A stretch of 8,850 nucleotides of DNA from Deltaproteobacteria bacterium RIFCSPLOWO2_02_FULL_57_26 (GTDB lineage: Bacteria > Desulfobacterota > Binatia > UBA9968). Below, piece by piece: positions 5,444-8,850 of this stretch. The first letter of the stretch is position 1. Every line of letters begins with the position of its first letter. Below the pieces are notes generated by a model. The model saw only the letters and a program-made list of their open reading frames with translations, had not been told where the DNA came from and did no database searches. The position numbers and the translations under genes were made by a program. Location: assembly GCA_001798455.1 (NCBI GenBank), contig MGSI01000024.1, positions 1 through 8,850 of the forward strand, read 5' to 3'.

Positions 5444-6684
5444 TCAGCCCTCCTGAAGATGACGCAGGCGTTGGTCCCGCCAAAACCAAAAGAGTTGGAA
5501 AGCGCGACCCGGATTGTGGCTCTGCGTGCCTGATTCGGTACGTAATCTAAATCACAACGAGGATCCGGGTTCTCGTAATTAATGGTCGGCGGAATGATCC
5601 CCTCCTGCAGGGCAAGCACGGAGTAGATTCCCTCCACCGCTCCAGCCGCCCCCAACAGATGGCCCGTCATCGACTTGGTCGAACTCACGGGGATCTTATA
5701 AGCCTGCTCGCCAAAGACTTTTTTGATCGCCAGGGTCTCATTGATGTCGTTATATTCGGTGGACGTCCCATGGGCGTTGATATAGTCCACGGCCTGCGCC
5801 GGTACGCCAGCGTCACGGATGGCCAGCGCCATACAACGGGCGGCGCCTTCACCCTCGGGCGAGGGCGCGGTCATATGGTAAGCGTCTCCGTTAGCTCCGT
5901 AGCCAATGATCTCGGCGTAAATCTTCGCCCCTCTTCTTAACGCCCGCTCCCTCTCCTCGAGAATCATCACGCCAGAACCTTCCGCCATGACAAAGCCGTC
6001 TCGATCCTTGTCAAAAGGCCGACTCGCCCGCTCCGGCTCATCGTTGCGCGTAGAAAGGGCCCTCATAGCGCTGAACCCGCTCACCCCGAGTGGCGTGATG
6101 GCGGCCTCCGCGCCTCCGGCGATGACGGCATCTTGGAGTCCGCGCCGGATCAGATGGAAGGCCTCGCCGATGGCATGGTTGCCTGAGGCGCAGGCGGACG
6201 CGGGTGTCCAGTTCACCCCTTTTGCGCCGCACCGTATAGCGATTTGACCCGGAGCTAAGTTAGAGATCACTTTAGGAATAAAAAAGGGCGATACCTTTCG
6301 CGGACCGCCTTCCAAGAGAGCGCGGTTATAGTACTCGATGGTCTCGATGCCGCCCAGACCCACTCCGATGATCACCCCGACGCGCTCGGCATCTGTCGAG
6401 TCGATCTTGAAACCACTGTCCTGAAGCGCCATCCCGGCTGCGGCCACGCTGTACTGGATGAAGAGATCCATCTTTTTGATCTCTTTGGGCTCGATGAAAT
6501 CCTCCGCGCGAAAATCCGGGACCTGACCAGCGATGCGGGTGGGAAAAAACTCCAGCCCGGTAAAACGGGTGATCGCTGTGATTCCCGACCGGCCCGCGAT
6601 GACGGCCTCCCAGTTTTTCTGCAACCCGGTCCCCAGAGGGGTAACCAGGCCCAGGCCGGTCACGACTACCCTGCGCTGCTCCAT
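5440..6684 (-). CDS. fabF: Beta-ketoacyl-ACP synthase II
   Basis: FabF carries out elongation condensations of acyl-ACP with malonyl-ACP in type II fatty acid synthesis. The 414 residues match the family (about 410-415). The active-site Cys is C165 in PASACASGNHAIGEA, the two catalytic His are H305 (NAHGTST) and H342 (KSMTGHLLGAAGAVE), and K337 precedes the second. RRVVVTGLGLVTPLG at the N-terminus and NSFGFGGTNACVIF at the C-terminus are diagnostic. The Cys motif reads SACASGNHA rather than the commoner TACATSTHA. The ATG at 6684 has AGGA (6690-6693) 5 nt upstream in a purine-rich leader. It lies 77 bp downstream of the deacetylase gene on the same strand and overlaps fabH by four bases. The lack of an acpP immediately upstream is unlike the common acpP-fabF arrangement. 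Confidence 0.96.
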   Translation of the reverse strand: MEQRRVVVTGLGLVTPLGTGLQKNWEAVIAGRSGITAITRFTGLEFFPTRIAGQVPDFRAEDFIEPKEIKKMDLFIQYSVAAAGMALQDSGFKIDSTDAERVGVIIGVGLGGIETIEYYNRALLEGGPRKVSPFFIPKVISNLAPGQIAIRCGAKGVNWTPASACASGNHAIGEAFHLIRRGLQDAVIAGGAEAAITPLGVSGFSAMRALSTRNDEPERASRPFDKDRDGFVMAEGSGVMILEERERALRRGAKIYAEIIGYGANGDAYHMTAPSPEGEGAARCMALAIRDAGVPAQAVDYINAHGTSTEYNDINETLAIKKVFGEQAYKIPVSSTKSMTGHLLGAAGAVEGIYSVLALQEGIIPPTINYENPDPRCDLDYVPNQARRATIRVALSNSFGFGGTNACVIFRRAE

Positions 6685-6761
6685 TCTCTTCCTGTCCGAT
6701 CTCAGTGCCGAAGAACGTAAAAAATAAACCAGCGGCTGCGGACCGTCAATACCTTGCTTTT

Positions 6762-7787
6762 TTACCAGTACGGCTCTTGAACCCGGAGGACTTTCCGAAT
6801 GAGCGGCTCGATGAACTCCCCGCCGTCGTCGGCAGGCGCGTCGCCGTTTCCTCCGGCTCTCATTTGCTCGAGCACACCGGCCACGGAACTCTTCAACGCG
6901 GCGAGATCATATCCCCCTTCGAGTAAAAAAGCGATCTTCCCGCTCGCGTGCTCCGCCGCGAGCTCAAGCAAGGTCGCAGCCATGGTCGCAAATCCACGCT
7001 CTGTCACATTCATCCCCCCGAGAGGGTCCCGTTGGTGCGGGTCGAACCCCGCGGAGACGAGAATCCAATCGGGCCTATACTTGGAACCGATGGGAAGCAC
7101 GATTTCCTTAAAGAGCCGCAGATACTCACCATCGCCGCAACCGGGCGGAAGGGGAACGTTGACCGTAAAGCCTTCACCCGCACCCTCCCCCACCTCATCG
7201 ATGGCGCCGGTGCCTGGGTAGTATGGATATTGATGGGTAGACATATAGAGCACCGAGGAGTCATGATAAAATGCCGCCTGCGTCCCGTTCCCATGGTGAA
7301 CATCCCAGTCGATGATGAAGATTTTCTTCGCCCCATACCGCCGTTTGACGTAGCGCGCCCCGATGGCCGCCGTATTGAAGAGACAAAAGCCCATCCCTCG
7401 ATCCTTAAGGGCGTGATGGCCAGGCGGGCGCACCAAGGCAAAGCCATTGTCGAGATCGCCGCACGCTATCGCATCCAGGAGCCGAAGAAACCCTCCGACA
7501 GCCAACAAACCGACACCAAACGAATCTCGGGACGTCACCGTGTCTCCGTCCAAAGCATAACGATTGACCTTCGAGGTCGCCTGGACAAGCGCAATATAGT
7601 CGCTGCTATGGCAGGTCTCGATCTCTTCTCTCGCAGCGGGCCGGGGGGGAAGGAGCTGGAAACCCTCTATATCGAGTTCTCCAGCGAGATCCAGGAGAAT
7701 CTTCAGACGCTCCGGCCTTTCCGGATGAAAAGGCCCCGGATCATGCTTAAGATAATCCCGATCGATCACCACTCCAGGCCGGGGCAT
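6762..7787 (-). CDS. HDAC-family (arginase/deacetylase fold) protein
   Basis: This is a zinc-dependent deacetylase of the histone deacetylase/AcuC/acetylpolyamine amidohydrolase superfamily, 341 residues and complete. Active-site elements are the tandem His in RPPGHHA (H124, H125), the zinc ligands D162 and H164 in DWDVHHGNGTQ, D249 in SAGFDPH, and the transition-state Tyr Y293 in LEGGYDL. HPERPERL (21-28) and YPGTGAIDEVG (190-200) are typical of the bacterial class II-like group. The position that is Glu in polyamine-specific HDAC10 (DPEG) appears here as Leu (L256 in DPLGGM), which argues for acetyl-lysine substrates over acetylpolyamines. The partner substrate is unknown; acetyl-CoA synthetase is the known target of AcuC. 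The ATG at 7787 has no clear Shine-Dalgarno upstream. It is codirectional with fabF and may head the transcript. Confidence 0.92.
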   Translation of the reverse strand: MPRPGVVIDRDYLKHDPGPFHPERPERLKILLDLAGELDIEGFQLLPPRPAAREEIETCHSSDYIALVQATSKVNRYALDGDTVTSRDSFGVGLLAVGGFLRLLDAIACGDLDNGFALVRPPGHHALKDRGMGFCLFNTAAIGARYVKRRYGAKKIFIIDWDVHHGNGTQAAFYHDSSVLYMSTHQYPYYPGTGAIDEVGEGAGEGFTVNVPLPPGCGDGEYLRLFKEIVLPIGSKYRPDWILVSAGFDPHQRDPLGGMNVTERGFATMAATLLELAAEHASGKIAFLLEGGYDLAALKSSVAGVLEQMRAGGNGDAPADDGGEFIEPLIRKVLRVQEPYW

Positions 7788-7958
7788 AACTAATCTATTT
7801 ATCTACCATCCCCGGACGGCGAAAGTAAAGCCGGCTTTGCACCTGACCGCGATAGCATGCGCCACGATCAGGCGCAGATGCCCTCCGAAGTACAGGCTTC
7901 AGGCAGCTCCGCTTGCTTACTAGCCAGAAATGGAATAGCTTACCAACGGAGGCAAGCG
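7788..7958. promoter_or_regulatory. Divergent intergenic region with two palindromes
   Basis: This 171-bp region separates the divergent deacetylase and tat genes, so promoters for both should be here. It contains a perfect 12-bp palindrome, AAAGCCGGCTTT (7827-7838), and a second inverted repeat, TGCGCC (7858-7863) with GGCGCA (7871-7876), separated by 7 bp. Either could be an operator. No convincing -35/-10 pair stands out: TTGCTT followed 17 bp later by TAGCTT is too weak. Open frame continues upstream of the tat start, but without signals. Confidence 0.35.
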
Positions 7959-8222
7959 ATGTTCGGCATCGGCATGCCGGAACTGATCCTGATCTTAGCC
8001 CTGGCCCTTATCGTTTTAGGGCCGCGAAGGCTTCCCGAAATCGCCCGGGCCCTGGGAAAGGGGCTTTCGGAGTTTCGCCGCGCCACGGACGAATTGAAAG
8101 AAGAGTTCCGGCAAGTGGAACGGGAGATCGATGAGTCCTCTAACCAATCTCCGGCCAGCGAGGAACCTTCCATAGCCGCGTCACCTCCCCCCGCAGAAGA
8201 GAGTGAGCAAAAATCCAGGTAA
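7959..8222 (+). CDS. Sec-independent translocase subunit, TatA/TatB type
   Basis: This is a membrane component of the twin-arginine translocase, which moves folded proteins across the cytoplasmic membrane. It has 87 residues: an N-terminal transmembrane helix (about 6-20, MPELILILALALIVL), the hinge GPRRLP (21-26), an amphipathic helix (about 27-58), then an acidic, Pro/Ser-rich tail. E8 in the membrane helix and Gly-Pro at the hinge are TatB-like, whereas TatA usually has Phe-Gly; the short length is TatA-like. As the only such subunit seen beside tatC, it may serve both roles or be the TatB partner. The ATG at 7959 is chosen over longer in-frame starts because GGAGG (7948-7952) is 6 nt upstream and the MFGIGMPEL beginning is the family N-terminus. 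tatC follows, overlapping or 22 bp away. Confidence 0.93.
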   Translation: MFGIGMPELILILALALIVLGPRRLPEIARALGKGLSEFRRATDELKEEFRQVEREIDESSNQSPASEEPSIAASPPPAEESEQKSR

Positions 8223-8850
8223 AGGGCGCCCCGAAGATGCCCGAATGCCCTTCACCGCCCACCTGGAAGAGCTCCGCTCCCGTCTGATCAAATCCATAAT
8301 AACGATTCTCGCAGCCTTTGCAGTTTGCTTTGCGTTCGCCGAGGAAATCTTCGCCTTCCTGACCGCGCCGTTGCTGCGGCTCCAAGCCTCCGGCTTGACC
8401 CTCATCGGCACCGGTGTTCCGGAGGCATTTTTCACCAAGATGAAGGTCGGCCTGATCGCCGCCGTCTTCCTCGCCTTCCCGATCATCCTCCGGGAGTCCT
8501 GGCAGTTCATCGCGCCGGGTCTCTACGAGCATGAAAAGCGCTACGCCCGCGGCTTCGTCTTTTTCGGCACTGTGCTTTTCCTCTTGGGGGCGGCCTTCTG
8601 CTACACCGTCGTCTTTCAAGTAGGTTTCGGTTTTCTGCTCAAGCGCTACCAGGCCCTTGGCGTCCGCCCCGCCATCCGGATCGGCGAGTACCTCTCTTTC
8701 GCCTCCCGCCTGCTGCTCGCCTTCGGCGTCACCTTCGAGCTGCCCGTGGTCGCCTATTTCCTAACGCGCGTCGGGCTTCTCGACCACCGCATCTTGATCC
8801 ACCAGTTCCGCTACGCCGTTCTGTTGATCTTTCTTCTGGCAGCCATCCTC
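8203..8850 (+). CDS. tatC: Sec-independent translocase protein TatC, 3' end cut by window
   Basis: TatC is the polytopic membrane receptor for twin-arginine signal peptides and the core of the Tat translocase. The frame gives 216 residues from GTG 8203, without a stop; about 35-45 C-terminal residues are outside. Motifs are MPFTAHLEELRSRL near the start, FPIILRESWQFIAPGLYEHEKR (the cytoplasmic loop with the conserved Glu, E111), and LLAFGVTFELPVV with E179, matching the E. coli E170 region. Four to five hydrophobic segments are visible (of six expected). The GTG start overlaps tatA/B by 20 bp and gives a polar leader (MSKNPGKGRPEDAR) typical of the family; the internal ATG at 8245 gives 202 residues and is the alternative. 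Neither has a strong Shine-Dalgarno. Identity is secure, the start is not. Confidence 0.94.
   Translation, partial: MSKNPGKGRPEDARMPFTAHLEELRSRLIKSIITILAAFAVCFAFAEEIFAFLTAPLLRLQASGLTLIGTGVPEAFFTKMKVGLIAAVFLAFPIILRESWQFIAPGLYEHEKRYARGFVFFGTVLFLLGAAFCYTVVFQVGFGFLLKRYQALGVRPAIRIGEYLSFASRLLLAFGVTFELPVVAYFLTRVGLLDHRILIHQFRYAVLLIFLLAAIL

Noticed and set aside
6948..7793. Long plus-strand open frame of 281 codons opposite the deacetylase gene
   Set aside because: The deacetylase strand has unmistakable catalytic motifs throughout, while the opposite frame has no recognisable domain and low-complexity composition. It is an antisense shadow of a GC-rich gene.
7913..7941. Possible tat promoter TTGCTT / TAGCTT
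   Set aside because: Both boxes match only about 3 of 6 consensus positions; correct spacing alone is too weak.
7857..7958. 34-codon upstream extension of the TatA/B subunit
   Set aside because: A GGAGG 6 nt before the ATG at 7959 and the family-typical MFGIGMPEL start make the extension noncoding.

Overview
The window is ordinary, densely packed bacterial chromosome, GC-rich by eye apart from one AT-rich gap. It has nine genes with recognisable homology or good translation signals, two of them cut by the window edges. Intact Tat, fatty-acid synthase and ETF genes fit a Gram-negative-type lineage. The gene style (TatB-like TatA, HDAC-family deacetylase, TTG and GTG starts, AATTCAAAATT-type spacer sequence) recalls Desulfobacterota/Methylomirabilota-like bacteria. 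That placement is a guess from gene content, not something the sequence proves. I see no insertion sequence, phage gene, CRISPR array, tRNA or rRNA.

Layout. (1) Positions 1-2775, minus strand. Read 5'->3' this is a PaaA-like diiron ferritin-fold protein, then a 62-residue orphan protein whose Shine-Dalgarno overlaps the previous stop, a 135-bp gap with a tight palindrome, etfB with a TTG start, a 97-bp AT-rich gap, and etfA, which is cut at the left edge. (2) Positions 2776-2933 form a divergent promoter region with a 21-bp interrupted palindrome placed between a candidate -35 and -10. (3) Positions 2934-4286, plus strand, hold a complete nicotinate phosphoribosyltransferase (pncB) with a GTG start. 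(4) Positions 4287-4447 are a convergent spacer. (5) Positions 4448-7787, minus strand, hold an HDAC-family deacetylase, then fabF and fabH, the last two overlapping by four bases (GTGA). (6) Positions 7788-7958 form a second divergent region with a perfect 12-bp palindrome. (7) Positions 7959-8850, plus strand, hold a TatA/TatB-type subunit and tatC, which runs off the right edge.

How the genes work together. EtfA and EtfB make the heterodimeric flavoprotein that carries electrons between flavin dehydrogenases and an acceptor. A PaaA-like oxygenase just upstream raises the possibility that this ETF, or its partner dehydrogenase, serves an acyl-CoA or aromatic-CoA oxygenation pathway. PncB recycles nicotinate into NAD and appears to have its own repressor-type operator. 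FabF and FabH catalyse elongation and initiation condensations of fatty acid synthesis. The deacetylase upstream may share their transcript. TatA/B and TatC export folded proteins.

The most interesting points are the diiron protein/orphan/ETF arrangement, the pncB operator and the AT-rich inverted-repeat spacer inside etfBA. No clearly new multi-gene system is evident.
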